Assembly (NCBI GenBank): GCA_012955965.1
Contig: JABBZI010000029.1
Location: 1 to 46,715 of the forward strand
Direction of reading: 5' to 3'
From: Clostridioides difficile
GTDB lineage: Bacteria; Bacillota; Clostridia; Peptostreptococcales; Peptostreptococcaceae
DNA: 46,715 bases
Positions 38,027 through 46,292 of the stretch are shown in pieces. Below the pieces are notes generated by a model. The model searched no databases, had not been told where the DNA came from, and worked only from the letters and a program-made list of their open reading frames with translations. The translations under genes and the position numbers were made by a program. Position 1 is the first letter of the stretch. Each line of letters begins with the position of its first letter.

Positions 38027-39193
38027 TTACAATGAAAATATTTTATCTAACTTTTCTACAGCTTCAACTTTCTTATCTTCCATAACTTGAGTATATATAT
38101 TCAAAGTTATTGATATATCATAATGACCCATTAAAACTTGTACAGTTTTAGGAGGGACATCATTCTCAAAAAGTCTAGTTGCATAAGTTTTTCTAAGACC
38201 ATGAAACTTTATAGGCTCTATATTTAAGCTATTTAATATAGACTTTAAATTTCTTAAAGGTCTTTTATCATCGATAGGGACACCTAATTCATTGCAAAAT
38301 ACATAATTATCATTTCTATATAATTCTCCAGCCTTTAATATATCTGCATTTTGATTTACTTTATGCTCTTTCAATTTATTTAAAACATCTTTTGGAATAG
38401 GTACAGTTCTGTAAGAATTTGATGTCTTTGGCTCTTGTTCTAATACTTTAAGCTCTCTATTTCCAGTTTTATCTATAAAATATGTTCTTTGAAGAGTTCT
38501 TTTAACTGTTAAATTAGACTTTTTAAAATCAATATCAAACCATTTAAGTCCTAATAATTCTCCTAATCTAAGTCCAGTACCAAGAGCAAGTAAAAATAAT
38601 ACCTCTAACTTATGACCATCTATAGTTTTTATAAAACTCTTTTGTTGTTCAAGAGTCAATATTTCAAGTTTATTTTCCTTTTTCTCAACTGGTATATTTA
38701 CCATAGTACAATAGTTACGTTGTATAAGACCTTGTTTTTCAGCTTCTGATAAGCAGGTTTTTAGTTTAGTGTTTATTTGCCTTATAGTAGCTATACTTTT
38801 ATTGGAATCAAGCAATCTATTGTAATATTTTTGTATGTGAGATACTCTTAAGTCCTTTAATTTAACATTGCCTAAATCAGTATCTTTAATATAATTACGA
38901 TAGATGCTTTCATATATTTCAAATGACTTAGGTTTTAAATCTTTTATTCTATATTCAAACAACCAATTGTAAAACCAATGCTCTAAAGTTATTTTATCAT
39001 CTGAAATGTCAGAGCTTAAATAATATTGTTTTTTATAAGCATCTAGTTTATCTTTAACTTCCTTTTGAGTCTTACCATAAAATTCTTTTCTTATTGGTTT
39101 ACCATCTTCATTATAGCCAATCATTATACGGGAACGCCAACCATCTTTATATTTTCCGATAGAGCCTTCTCCATTAGCTCTTTTAGTTGCCAT
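38027..39193 (-). CDS. int: phage-type tyrosine recombinase (integrase)
   Basis: A 388-residue integrase. The N-terminus (GEGSIGKYKDGWRSRI... KPIRKEFYGKTQKEVKDKL) is an arm-type DNA-binding domain, then a SAM-like core-binding domain (about 65-160), then the catalytic domain with Arg in GTGLRLGELLGLKW, HGLRKTYATRL and GHYDISITLNIYTQV (final His and Tyr). All catalytic residues are present, so it should be active in integration and excision of the element to its right. ATG 39193 is chosen from AAGGAGC 9 bases upstream; longer in-frame starts lack a site. Its start lies inside the 3' end of the Fic-like gene. Confidence 0.95.
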   Translation of the reverse strand: MATKRANGEGSIGKYKDGWRSRIMIGYNEDGKPIRKEFYGKTQKEVKDKLDAYKKQYYLSSDISDDKITLEHWFYNWLFEYRIKDLKPKSFEIYESIYRNYIKDTDLGNVKLKDLRVSHIQKYYNRLLDSNKSIATIRQINTKLKTCLSEAEKQGLIQRNYCTMVNIPVEKKENKLEILTLEQQKSFIKTIDGHKLEVLFLLALGTGLRLGELLGLKWFDIDFKKSNLTVKRTLQRTYFIDKTGNRELKVLEQEPKTSNSYRTVPIPKDVLNKLKEHKVNQNADILKAGELYRNDNYVFCNELGVPIDDKRPLRNLKSILNSLNIEPIKFHGLRKTYATRLFENDVPPKTVQVLMGHYDISITLNIYTQVMEDKKVEAVEKLDKIFSL

Positions 39194-39935
39194 TTTTAAA
39201 CAGCTCCTTATATGATTTATAGTTATATCCATCAAAGAATGTAATACATTTCTCTAATAAGAATTTTATAACTTCATCAGCTTCTAGTGTTTCATAGAAG
39301 TTTAGCATTAATGTGTTGTACTCTTGTTTATGTTTAGCTGGTATTGATAGAACTCCTATATCATTACTTATAAGTATTAGGTTTGAGGTAAGTCTAGCAG
39401 TTCTTTTGTTGCCATCATAGAAGAATTGGCAATAGGATAACCATAAATTTATTATTATAGCCTTTTCTAAGGGGTTAGTTATTTTATTTATGATATTTAT
39501 GTCACTTACAAATAAATCATTTAATAGAGTGGCTTCTATGCATTCATATTGAGTAGTACCAGCTATACCTATGTTACCGTTTCTAAAATCTCCAACGATT
39601 AGAGCTTCATCTTTTGCAACTATTTTATGTATAGAGCAAATTGTATCTTTATTTAAAGATAAGTTTTCTTTGTTACTTAATTTTATTACATAATCCCATG
39701 ATGATTTTATATTTAGTATTTGATTTTGGTCACTTAATTTATGTCCACCCACTGTTATACCATCAAGTAATGTTTGTACTTCTGGGAATGTAAAGGGGTT
39801 ATTTTCTAGGTTACTCATATCATATACAAATTCACTTATCATTCTTCTAATGTATGTTAAAGTATATTTTTTATCTCCATGAGGTAGATTAGTAGGGAAT
39901 TTATGTGTGTATTTTGGTATATATGATTTATTCAT
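39183..39935 (-). CDS. Fic-fold protein with degenerate active-site His
   Basis: A 250-residue Fic/DOC-type protein. The core motif at residues 170-181 reads QFFYDGNKRTAR, where active Fic enzymes have HxFx(D/E)GN(G/K)R, so Gln170 replaces the catalytic His. The flap region GDFRNGNIGIAGTTQYEC near 115 and the helix before the motif are otherwise normal. Fic enzymes AMP- or phospho-modify proteins; this copy is probably inactive in that reaction or has another role. ATG 39935 is set by AAAGGAGC seven bases upstream. It overlaps the integrase start by 11 bp, so the two are cotranslated. Confidence 0.85.
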   Translation of the reverse strand: MNKSYIPKYTHKFPTNLPHGDKKYTLTYIRRMISEFVYDMSNLENNPFTFPEVQTLLDGITVGGHKLSDQNQILNIKSSWDYVIKLSNKENLSLNKDTICSIHKIVAKDEALIVGDFRNGNIGIAGTTQYECIEATLLNDLFVSDINIINKITNPLEKAIIINLWLSYCQFFYDGNKRTARLTSNLILISNDIGVLSIPAKHKQEYNTLMLNFYETLEADEVIKFLLEKCITFFDGYNYKSYKELFKNGN

Positions 39936-39991
39936 GATTGTAGCTCCTTTCATAGTTTTTTACCATTGTTTTAGATACTATTGATATATTT

Positions 39992-40756
39992 TTATATTTT
40001 ATTTAGTAGTTTTTTTATTTCTTTAAGTGTATTTTCAAGCTTTTTATTTTTTTCCTTTAATTCATTATTTTCTTGTAATAATTTAAAGTAATCATTATTT
40101 TTAATAGTCATATTTTCTTTTTGAGATATTAACTTTTTTAGTCGAATGTTACTCCCATTATTTGTTGCCTCACTAAAGTAATCATAGATTGCTTCTATAT
40201 TTTCTTCTGATAGACCAATATCTAATAATTCGTCAATTGATTGTTTTGTAAGAACATCATTTTTAATAATTTCTTTTATGTCATCAGGATGTAATGAAAA
40301 ATCTAATTCAGTATTAGATACACAATCTGAAAGTATCCAATTATAAACTTGATTTTCATTTAGTTCTAATTTTTCACCAAGTTTATAATATTGGTCTTTA
40401 TCAGACCAAGCACCTAGCAATAAACTTGAGGTAATCCTAATATCATCATCTTCCATAAGATTTGAAATAGCATTTAAAAATTCATCAAAAGAATAGTATT
40501 CTTCTGGGAATAAAGACTGTAAAAAGTATAAAACATCTTCATTAGTCATTACTTCATTTTCAATATCAAAATAAAAGATAGTCTTTTCAATTTTCAAAGC
40601 TTTAGCGAGTTTTGATAAGGTATCTATACTAGGTATTCTTTTATCATTTTCATAATTTATTAGAGCATTTCTTGAGATGCCACTAATTTCAGCAAGTTGA
40701 ATCTGTGTTAGTTCTTTTTGTTTTCTTATCTTTTTTAAGTTTTTTCCAATTTGCAA
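39992..40756 (-). CDS. CI-like XRE repressor of the integrated element
   Basis: A 254-residue protein. The N-terminal HTH (residues 1-60: MQIGKNLKKIRKQKELTQIQLAEISGISRNALINYENDKRIPS) is followed by a helical middle and a C-terminal coiled coil (KLLQENNELKEKNKKLENTLKEIKKLL). There is no LexA/CI-type peptidase part, so release from repression is not by RecA-type self-cleavage as in lambda. The start is TTG 40756 with GAGGTGA five bases upstream; the frame is open further but without a site. It is divergent from the Cro-like gene, with TTTAC/GTAAA operator-like repeats between. Confidence 0.88.
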   Translation of the reverse strand: MQIGKNLKKIRKQKELTQIQLAEISGISRNALINYENDKRIPSIDTLSKLAKALKIEKTIFYFDIENEVMTNEDVLYFLQSLFPEEYYSFDEFLNAISNLMEDDDIRITSSLLLGAWSDKDQYYKLGEKLELNENQVYNWILSDCVSNTELDFSLHPDDIKEIIKNDVLTKQSIDELLDIGLSEENIEAIYDYFSEATNNGSNIRLKKLISQKENMTIKNNDYFKLLQENNELKEKNKKLENTLKEIKKLLNKI

Positions 40757-40824
40757 TATTATCACCTCGTATAAAGTATATCCCAAAAGTACACAAATGA
40801 GAACAGAAAAATAATATATTCTTA

Positions 40825-40881
40825 TTGACAGCACACATATGTCGACATTATAATTAAAATGTAAAGTTTACGAATGTAAAC
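40825..40881 (+). promoter_or_regulatory. early promoter and operator of the element
   Basis: TTGACA (40825-40830) and TATAAT (40849-40854) are 18 bp apart, a near-consensus promoter. A GTTTAC-GAAT-GTAAAC inverted repeat (40866-40881), preceded by a further GTAAA half-site, covers the start of transcription, as expected for CI/Cro control. Confidence 0.75.
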
Positions 40882-40902
40882 TAGAAAAAAGGAGGAAAAA
40901 GT

Positions 40903-41103
40903 ATGGGAATCAATTTAAAAATATTTAGGATTAAAAAAGGTTTAAAGCAACAAGAACTGGCAGATAGAGTTGGTATATCAAGATATTATTTGTCAAACTT
41001 GGAAACAGGTAAGGCTAATAATCCAAGCAATGATTTGATGATTAAACTATCTAGAGCTTTAGATACAACAGTAGAAGAATTATTTTTTAGTAAGGAGGAG
41101 TAA
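40903..41103 (+). CDS. Cro-like XRE regulator
   Basis: A 66-residue single HTH domain: LKIFRIKKGLKQQELADRVGISRYYLSNLETGKANNPSNDLMIKLSRAL, with an acidic C-terminus (TVEELFFSKEE). As the first gene after the early promoter and divergent from the CI-like repressor, it fits a Cro-type switch protein. AAGGAGG precedes the ATG, and the next gene starts 3 bp after its stop codon. Confidence 0.87.
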   Translation: MGINLKIFRIKKGLKQQELADRVGISRYYLSNLETGKANNPSNDLMIKLSRALDTTVEELFFSKEE

Positions 41104-41106
41104 AAT

Positions 41107-41421
41107 ATGAAAGAGAATAATAATTTAGAAGTTTTAAAGACATTACAAGCTACTTTAAACATTATTGTAAAGAATGAAGAAGAAGCACAAGAAAAAAAGC
41201 AAGGATATAAAATTATTGAAAATGCGAAAAGAAATAAAGCTGAACTTATAACATGTAAAGAAGCATCTAAGCTTTATCCTATAGGAGAATCAAAATTTAG
41301 GCAGTTATGTCACTCTAAAAATAAAGGTTTCCCTTGTATATGGATAAATAATCGAGTATACATAATAAAAAACAAATTGGATGATTGGTTTATTGAAAAT
41401 GCAAATGGTATCAAGTTATAG
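41107..41421 (+). CDS. excisionase-like HTH DNA-binding protein
   Basis: A 104-residue protein. The N-terminal half is a charged helix. From about residue 49 comes an excisionase-type winged HTH (AELITCKEASKLYPIGESKFRQLC... IWINNRVYIIKNKLDDWFIEN). Such proteins bend DNA at the att site to help the integrase excise. It is third-generation inference that this is the Xis of the element, but its place between cro and the replication genes suits it. AAGGAGGAG overlaps the end of the cro gene. Confidence 0.75.
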   Translation: MKENNNLEVLKTLQATLNIIVKNEEEAQEKKQGYKIIENAKRNKAELITCKEASKLYPIGESKFRQLCHSKNKGFPCIWINNRVYIIKNKLDDWFIENANGIKL

Positions 41422-41442
41422 TCTTAAAGTAGGTGTTTGCAA

Positions 41443-42186
41443 TTGAGCAATAAAGGGTGGATAAAGCTTTACAGGGAGTTGTTGGATAAATCAATTTGGA
41501 AAGATATTAAACCAGAAAGAAAAGTAATATTAATAACTCTATTACTTATGGCTAGTCATAAAGAAAATCATGTTTTTATAGATAATAAAAGGATAAAAAT
41601 AAAGTCTGGACAATTTATTTCTTCTTATAGCAAAATAGCTGAAAGATGTGGTAAAGGAGTTAGTTATCAAATGGTTAGAAGTTGTTTGTTGGTTTTTAAA
41701 AATGCTGGTTTTCTAACATACGAAACAACAAACAAATATATAGTCATAACTATTGAAAACTGGGAGCTTTACCAAGAGAACATAGAAAATCAACAACCTA
41801 ATCAACAGACGATTAACAATCAATCAACAACAATCAAGAATATAAAGAATGAAAATAATATTATATATAGTGAAATTATAAGCAAATTTAACTCAACTTG
41901 TATTGAACTTTCAAAGGTCAAGAAACTAACAGACACAAGAAAGAGGAGAATAAATTCAATAATAAGAGAATATGATAAAGAAGCTGTATTAGAGGTTATA
42001 AATATAGTTAGTAAAACAAGTTTTCTGAATGGAAATAATAATACAGGATGGAAAGCAAATTTTGATTGGATAATGAATTCAAGTAATTTTACCAAGATAC
42101 TAGAGGGCAATTATCATAGCAAGGAAATTGTCATAAATAAAGAGACAGGAATATATAATCCAGATGATTCACAATTAAAGTGGTAA
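41443..42186 (+). CDS. phage replisome organiser / DnaD-like replication initiator
   Basis: A 247-residue protein. Residues 1-105 are the phage replisome organiser N-terminal winged helix (GWIKLYRELLDKSIWKDIKPERKVILITLLLMASHKENHVFI). A Gln/Asn-rich linker follows, and the C-terminal domain (KLTDTRKRRINSIIREYDKEAV... WKANFDWIMNSSNFTKILEGNY) is typical of DnaD-like phage initiators. It would bind the element's origin and load the DnaB-like helicase encoded next. TTG 41443 is preferred to TTG 41437 because AAGTAGGTG is seven bases before it. The AT- and repeat-rich linker coding region (41800-41860) could hold origin iterons. Confidence 0.85.
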   Translation: MSNKGWIKLYRELLDKSIWKDIKPERKVILITLLLMASHKENHVFIDNKRIKIKSGQFISSYSKIAERCGKGVSYQMVRSCLLVFKNAGFLTYETTNKYIVITIENWELYQENIENQQPNQQTINNQSTTIKNIKNENNIIYSEIISKFNSTCIELSKVKKLTDTRKRRINSIIREYDKEAVLEVINIVSKTSFLNGNNNTGWKANFDWIMNSSNFTKILEGNYHSKEIVINKETGIYNPDDSQLKW

Positions 42187-42198
42187 GGAGGTTATATT

Positions 42199-43533
42199 AT
42201 AAATAATTCAAACAACTTAATTAAAAATACAGAAGCAGAGCAATCAATATTAGGAAGCATTTTATTAGACTCAACAATAGTAGAAGAGTTAGAGCAAATG
42301 TTAAATGAAGACATGTTTTATCATGAGGAACATAAATACATATTTAATGCTATAAAAGAAATAAATAAGAGAAATGAAGTAATAGATATAATAACTCTTA
42401 CAGAAGAATTAAAGAGAAAAGGTCATTTGAATAATATTGGAGGTATAAGCTATATTACCAGTTTGTCAACAATAGTCCCAACAGTATCAAATTTTATGAG
42501 TTATGTCAGTATAGTTATTGAAAAATATAAAAATAGAAATATAATTGATAAATTCAATAAATTCAGTCTTGGCGAAATAGATGATAATACCCTTATATAT
42601 CAGTTAGAAAATGATATAAATAAAGCTAATCAGAAATTAATAAAAAAGGATTCAAGTATAACAGCCATATCAGAGAGAGCCTTTGAATATATAAATGATG
42701 AAGTAAATGAAGGTATTAAAACTGGAATAAAGTTCTTAGATGATACTATAGGAGGTTTATATGGGGGTGAACTAACTACGATAGCAGCTAAAAGTGGAAG
42801 AGGTAAAACAGCATTGGCGTTACAAATACTTAGAAATGTAATATTTCAAGGTAAGAAAGTACTTTTTATAAGTGGAGAAATGAGCGATATACAGATTTTG
42901 TTTAGAAATATAGCATCACTGACTGGAATATCAGTTGTAAAAATGAAAAATAGAAATCTAAATGATGATGAAATAGTCAAATATATACAAGCTTTAAGCA
43001 TAATAAATCAAGAAAATAATCTTTATATAAATGACTCTGTAAATACAGTATCAGGAATAAAGAGAGAAATAAAGAATATTAAGCCTAGTTTAGTAATAAT
43101 TGATTATTTGCAGATTTTGGATTATGAGGGTAAAGAAGTAGGAGAAGCTAAATTCGCTGACTTATCAAGGCAAATAAAAAAGATTACTTTAGATTTTAAT
43201 ATACCAGTTATTCAGCTTGCTCAATTAAATGATGAATTGAAAGATGAAAGACCTAAAGGGGATAGAGTAATGAGAAGCTCAAAGCAGATATATATGGATT
43301 CTAATTCAGTTATATATATTCATAGACCTACAGAAAAAGAAGCTCTTAATTATTGTAAGACAATGGGAGTTGAGGATATAAGAGAGCTGAGACGAAGAGA
43401 AAAAGGTTTTGGTGCTAATTTAAGTGAGATTATTGTTGCTAAAAATAGAGATGGTGAGTCAGGATTTAGGCCATATTGGTATATAGGAAATTTGTTTTCT
43501 TTTGAAGAATGTAAGAAGATACAAGAGATATAA
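42199..43533 (+). CDS. replicative DNA helicase DnaB-like, non-AUG start
   Basis: A DnaB-type helicase of about 444 residues. The N-terminal domain is intact only if translation starts upstream of the first ATG (42298): NTEAEQSILGSILLDSTIVEELEQM is in frame from 42199. AAGGAGG at 42185-42191 is seven bases before an ATA codon at 42199 (an ATT lies at 42196), so initiation appears to use AUA or AUU. The RecA-like core has Walker A KSGRGKTAL, Walker B LVIIDYLQIL and an arginine-finger region near HRPTEKEAL. It unwinds DNA at the element's fork after loading by the organiser upstream. Confidence 0.85.
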   Translation: MNNSNNLIKNTEAEQSILGSILLDSTIVEELEQMLNEDMFYHEEHKYIFNAIKEINKRNEVIDIITLTEELKRKGHLNNIGGISYITSLSTIVPTVSNFMSYVSIVIEKYKNRNIIDKFNKFSLGEIDDNTLIYQLENDINKANQKLIKKDSSITAISERAFEYINDEVNEGIKTGIKFLDDTIGGLYGGELTTIAAKSGRGKTALALQILRNVIFQGKKVLFISGEMSDIQILFRNIASLTGISVVKMKNRNLNDDEIVKYIQALSIINQENNLYINDSVNTVSGIKREIKNIKPSLVIIDYLQILDYEGKEVGEAKFADLSRQIKKITLDFNIPVIQLAQLNDELKDERPKGDRVMRSSKQIYMDSNSVIYIHRPTEKEALNYCKTMGVEDIRELRRREKGFGANLSEIIVAKNRDGESGFRPYWYIGNLFSFEECKKIQEI

Positions 43534-43665
43534 AAAAGAAGTATGACTTATTAAGTAATAGATAAATTATGTTTCAAGAAGTATTGAATGGTAAATATAT
43601 AAAACTTAATTATATGTAATAGAAATTTAAAATATATTGAGTTTAGATTTAAATGCTTATTAGAA

Positions 43666-43701
43666 AAAGGTAGTTGCCATATAAATATAACAACTACCTT
43701 T
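43666..43701 (+). terminator. terminator after the helicase gene
   Basis: AAAGGTAGTTG (43666-43676) pairs perfectly with CAACTACCTTT (43691-43701). The T-run is short. Confidence 0.6.
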
Positions 43702-43708
43702 ATAAATT

Positions 43709-43758
43709 AGGTACTTAATGTACACTAACCTAGCAACTTAAGTATATATTAAGTACCT
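43709..43758. promoter_or_regulatory. inverted repeat before the small ORF at 43783
   Basis: AGGTACTTAA (43709-43718) and TTAAGTACCT (43749-43758) are exact reverse complements separated by 30 bp, with another TTAAGTA half-site between. It lies 25 bp before the next start codon and could be an operator pair. Confidence 0.5.
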
Positions 43759-43782
43759 GATGAAAGTCAAGGAGGTACTAAA

Positions 43783-44055
43783 ATGTATGATGAAATTATA
43801 GAAATATATTTTGATTATTGGATAAATGAACATATGTATAGAAGTATTTTAGAAAAAGATGAGTATTATATTGAATGTTGGAAAGAGGTTAAAAAAATTA
43901 ATGAGTTATTGGAAAAAAGTTTAGAAGATGATAAGAAGTGTGTGTTGGTTGAATTAAATGATTTGTTTAATTCATTAATAGAATTTGAAAGGGAACTTGG
44001 TTATAAATTTGGATTTAAAGCAGGAGCAAAATTTATAATAGAATTAATGGATTAA
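43783..44055 (+). CDS. small DUF6809-like phage protein
   Basis: A 90-residue, acidic, all-helical protein (IIEIYFDYWINEHMYRSIL... VLVELNDLFNSLIEFERELGYKFGFKAGAKFIIELM). The C-terminal F/YxxGFKxGAKFIIE pattern resembles small proteins found in Firmicutes phages and ICEs (DUF6809, named from memory). The function is unknown. AAGGAGG precedes the ATG. It stands alone between an operator-like repeat and a very strong terminator, which suggests independent control from the replication genes. Confidence 0.7.
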   Translation: MYDEIIEIYFDYWINEHMYRSILEKDEYYIECWKEVKKINELLEKSLEDDKKCVLVELNDLFNSLIEFERELGYKFGFKAGAKFIIELMD

Positions 44056-44089
44056 TTTACTTATGCTTGTAAGTTAATTCTATAATAAT

Positions 44090-44126
44090 AAATTAAAGAG
44101 GACATTAAAAATGTCCTCTTTAATTT
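44090..44126. terminator. strong symmetric terminator
   Basis: Perfect 17-bp arms AAATTAAAGAGGACATT (44090-44106) and its complement (44110-44126) with a 3-base loop, working in either direction. Confidence 0.85.
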
Positions 44127-44246
44127 ATTATTACATTGTATACTATATATAATGCGTTTTTTATATTTGAAATTTAAGATGTTTTTTGAATTTATTATAG
44201 TCACTATAATATTTATATGTTATTAACTCTTTATACAATACAAAAT

Positions 44247-44325
44247 TATGATTATATTAGAGAAGTTTTGTATAGTTGGAGTGTATGTATTCAGGATGAC
44301 AGAATAAATATATCTATTACATAAC
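44247..44325 (+). pseudogene. decayed in-frame fragment of a second dptF
   Basis: From about 44247 the sequence matches dptF at about 45804-45877. The stretch GTATAGTTGGA and then TTCAGGATGACAGAATAAAT are identical. Translated in the matching frame it reads YDYIREVLYSWSVCIQDDRINISIT and then a stop, against YDDIKEALYSWNGSVQDDRINMSIG in the intact gene. There is no start or binding site. It is a leftover of a diverged paralogue or a partial duplication. Confidence 0.75.
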
Positions 44326-44480
44326 AAACAAAATTATATATATTTATACTTTATATATAATTATAATTTACTATAATATAAAATAATGGTTTTTTTTACA
44401 TAAAGGGATCTCAAAGAAATAAATAGCATTTATAATATAAGTGTAGTATAAAAGAGTATATTAGAAGGAGTTTTAAAATT

Positions 44481-46292
44481 ATGTCAAATGATTGTTTGAT
44501 AGATGAATTAAAGAAATTAAAAGAATCATCAAAGGAAGCAGTAGAAAATATTTCAGATTTTAGTAGTTTTAAAAAATATATGCATGTTAAAAGACAAGTA
44601 GAAAACGAATTACTTGATATTATAAGATATACAGCTGATTCTAATAAAGCTGAGTTGATATTGGTATGTGGTGGAGTAGGAGATGGCAAATCGCATTTAA
44701 TATCATATTTAAATAACAAATATCCAGAAATTATGTCAAAGTTTATAATTCATAATGATGCTACAGAAAGTTTTGAACCAAATAAAACATCAATAGATAC
44801 ACTTAATGATGTCCTTGATGATTTTTCAGATAAGAAAATGGATAATTCAGATAAAAAGTTAGTATTAGCAATAAATTTAGGGGCACTTAGTAATTTTCTT
44901 GAATCAGAATATGTTAATAAATTTACTAAATTAAGAGAGTTTGTTGAAAATAAAGGAATACTTAATATATTTATATCAGAAGATGATTATGATAAAAGTT
45001 CGAATTTTCATTTTGTTAATTTTAGTGATTATCATATATATACTTTGAATGCAGATAAACCTAAATCTAGATATATAGAATCTATAATTAATAAAATAAT
45101 AGCAGAAGATAATCAAAATATATTTATAAATAGTTATAAAACAAATTGTACAAATTGTATTGTCAATTATAAATGTCCGATTAAAAATAATTATGAAATG
45201 TTAATGAGAGACTCAGTGAGAGAAACCTTGGTGGACATATTGATAGAATCTACAGTTAAATATAAAATTATAATTTCAACAAGGTCTCTTTTGAATTTTA
45301 TATATGATTTTATTGTTAATGTTGATTTAGATAATAAAAATAACAAAAACTTAATTAAGTTTATAGAAGAACTAAATTATGAAGCATTCATAAAATATAT
45401 ATTTGTATCTAATTTATATAATCATAGTGAGTTATCTCATATTTTAAATGCAGTAAATAAAATTGACCCTATAAATATCACATCAGAAAACCTAGACAAT
45501 ATAATCATTAAGCTTAGTAATACAAAAGATATGACAATACTATTTAATCAATATCTGAATTTGAGTAAAAACAGTTATCTAGAAAGTTCTATGACAAATA
45601 GAGAAATAATAGAGTCAGCTTTGAATTCTTCAGAGAATGAAATGAGTAGGAAAATATTAAAATACAATATAATAAATACATTTATAAGACTACATATATT
45701 TATACCTAAGAATAATTTACAGTTAAGAGACGAGATATATATAAGTTACATGAGAAATTTATACCATTTTAACAAAGGAGAAAAAACTTATTTAAGTAAT
45801 TTATATGATGATATTAAAGAAGCTTTGTATAGTTGGAATGGAAGTGTTCAGGATGACAGAATAAATATGTCCATTGGAAAAAATCAGATGAGATATAAAA
45901 TAAGTCAAAGGCTAAATATAATTCCAGATTTAAGCAAATTAAGAAAATGTAGTGAGGAAGAATTACACAAGTTTAAGCCAAGTTTAGAGATAGGGTATAA
46001 AAATGATGAAAAAGAAAATCAAGATACTTGTACAATAGATATAGATTTTAATTTATATAAGTTATTAATGAGAGTAAAATATGGATATACGCCAAACAAT
46101 AATGATAAATATACTTACATAAATTTCGTAGTATTTATGAATAAGATACATAAATTAGGAAATCAAAACAGAGAACTATATATAGAAGATAGATTAGGAG
46201 ATACTGTGTCTAAATATAAATTAACATATGATAAAGAATTCGATAAATTCAAATTTATAAGAGTAAATGGGGTGAAGGCATGCAACTTATAA
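44481..46292 (+). CDS. dptF: DNA phosphorothioation-dependent restriction protein DptF
   Basis: A 603-residue P-loop ATPase. Walker A lies at residues 64-71 (GGVGDGKS), closely followed by the DptF-typical NDATESFEPNKTSIDTL near 91-107 and a VLAINLGALSNFLESEY strand. A Cys cluster CTNCIVNYKC near 222-232 may bind zinc. DptF, G and H restrict DNA that lacks the sulphur backbone mark made by the Dnd enzymes. An AGAAGGAG site precedes the ATG. dptG begins inside its last codons. The family call is from remembered motifs and gene order; no search was run. It is AT-rich and full of Asn/Ile/Lys codons. Confidence 0.82.
   Translation: MSNDCLIDELKKLKESSKEAVENISDFSSFKKYMHVKRQVENELLDIIRYTADSNKAELILVCGGVGDGKSHLISYLNNKYPEIMSKFIIHNDATESFEPNKTSIDTLNDVLDDFSDKKMDNSDKKLVLAINLGALSNFLESEYVNKFTKLREFVENKGILNIFISEDDYDKSSNFHFVNFSDYHIYTLNADKPKSRYIESIINKIIAEDNQNIFINSYKTNCTNCIVNYKCPIKNNYEMLMRDSVRETLVDILIESTVKYKIIISTRSLLNFIYDFIVNVDLDNKNNKNLIKFIEELNYEAFIKYIFVSNLYNHSELSHILNAVNKIDPINITSENLDNIIIKLSNTKDMTILFNQYLNLSKNSYLESSMTNREIIESALNSSENEMSRKILKYNIINTFIRLHIFIPKNNLQLRDEIYISYMRNLYHFNKGEKTYLSNLYDDIKEALYSWNGSVQDDRINMSIGKNQMRYKISQRLNIIPDLSKLRKCSEEELHKFKPSLEIGYKNDEKENQDTCTIDIDFNLYKLLMRVKYGYTPNNNDKYTYINFVVFMNKIHKLGNQNRELYIEDRLGDTVSKYKLTYDKEFDKFKFIRVNGVKACNL

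Noticed and set aside
39992-40834. Longer N-terminus of the repressor with a membrane-like start
   Set aside because: The extra 26 residues precede a well-placed GAGGTGA site and TTG start, and CI-type proteins begin at the HTH.
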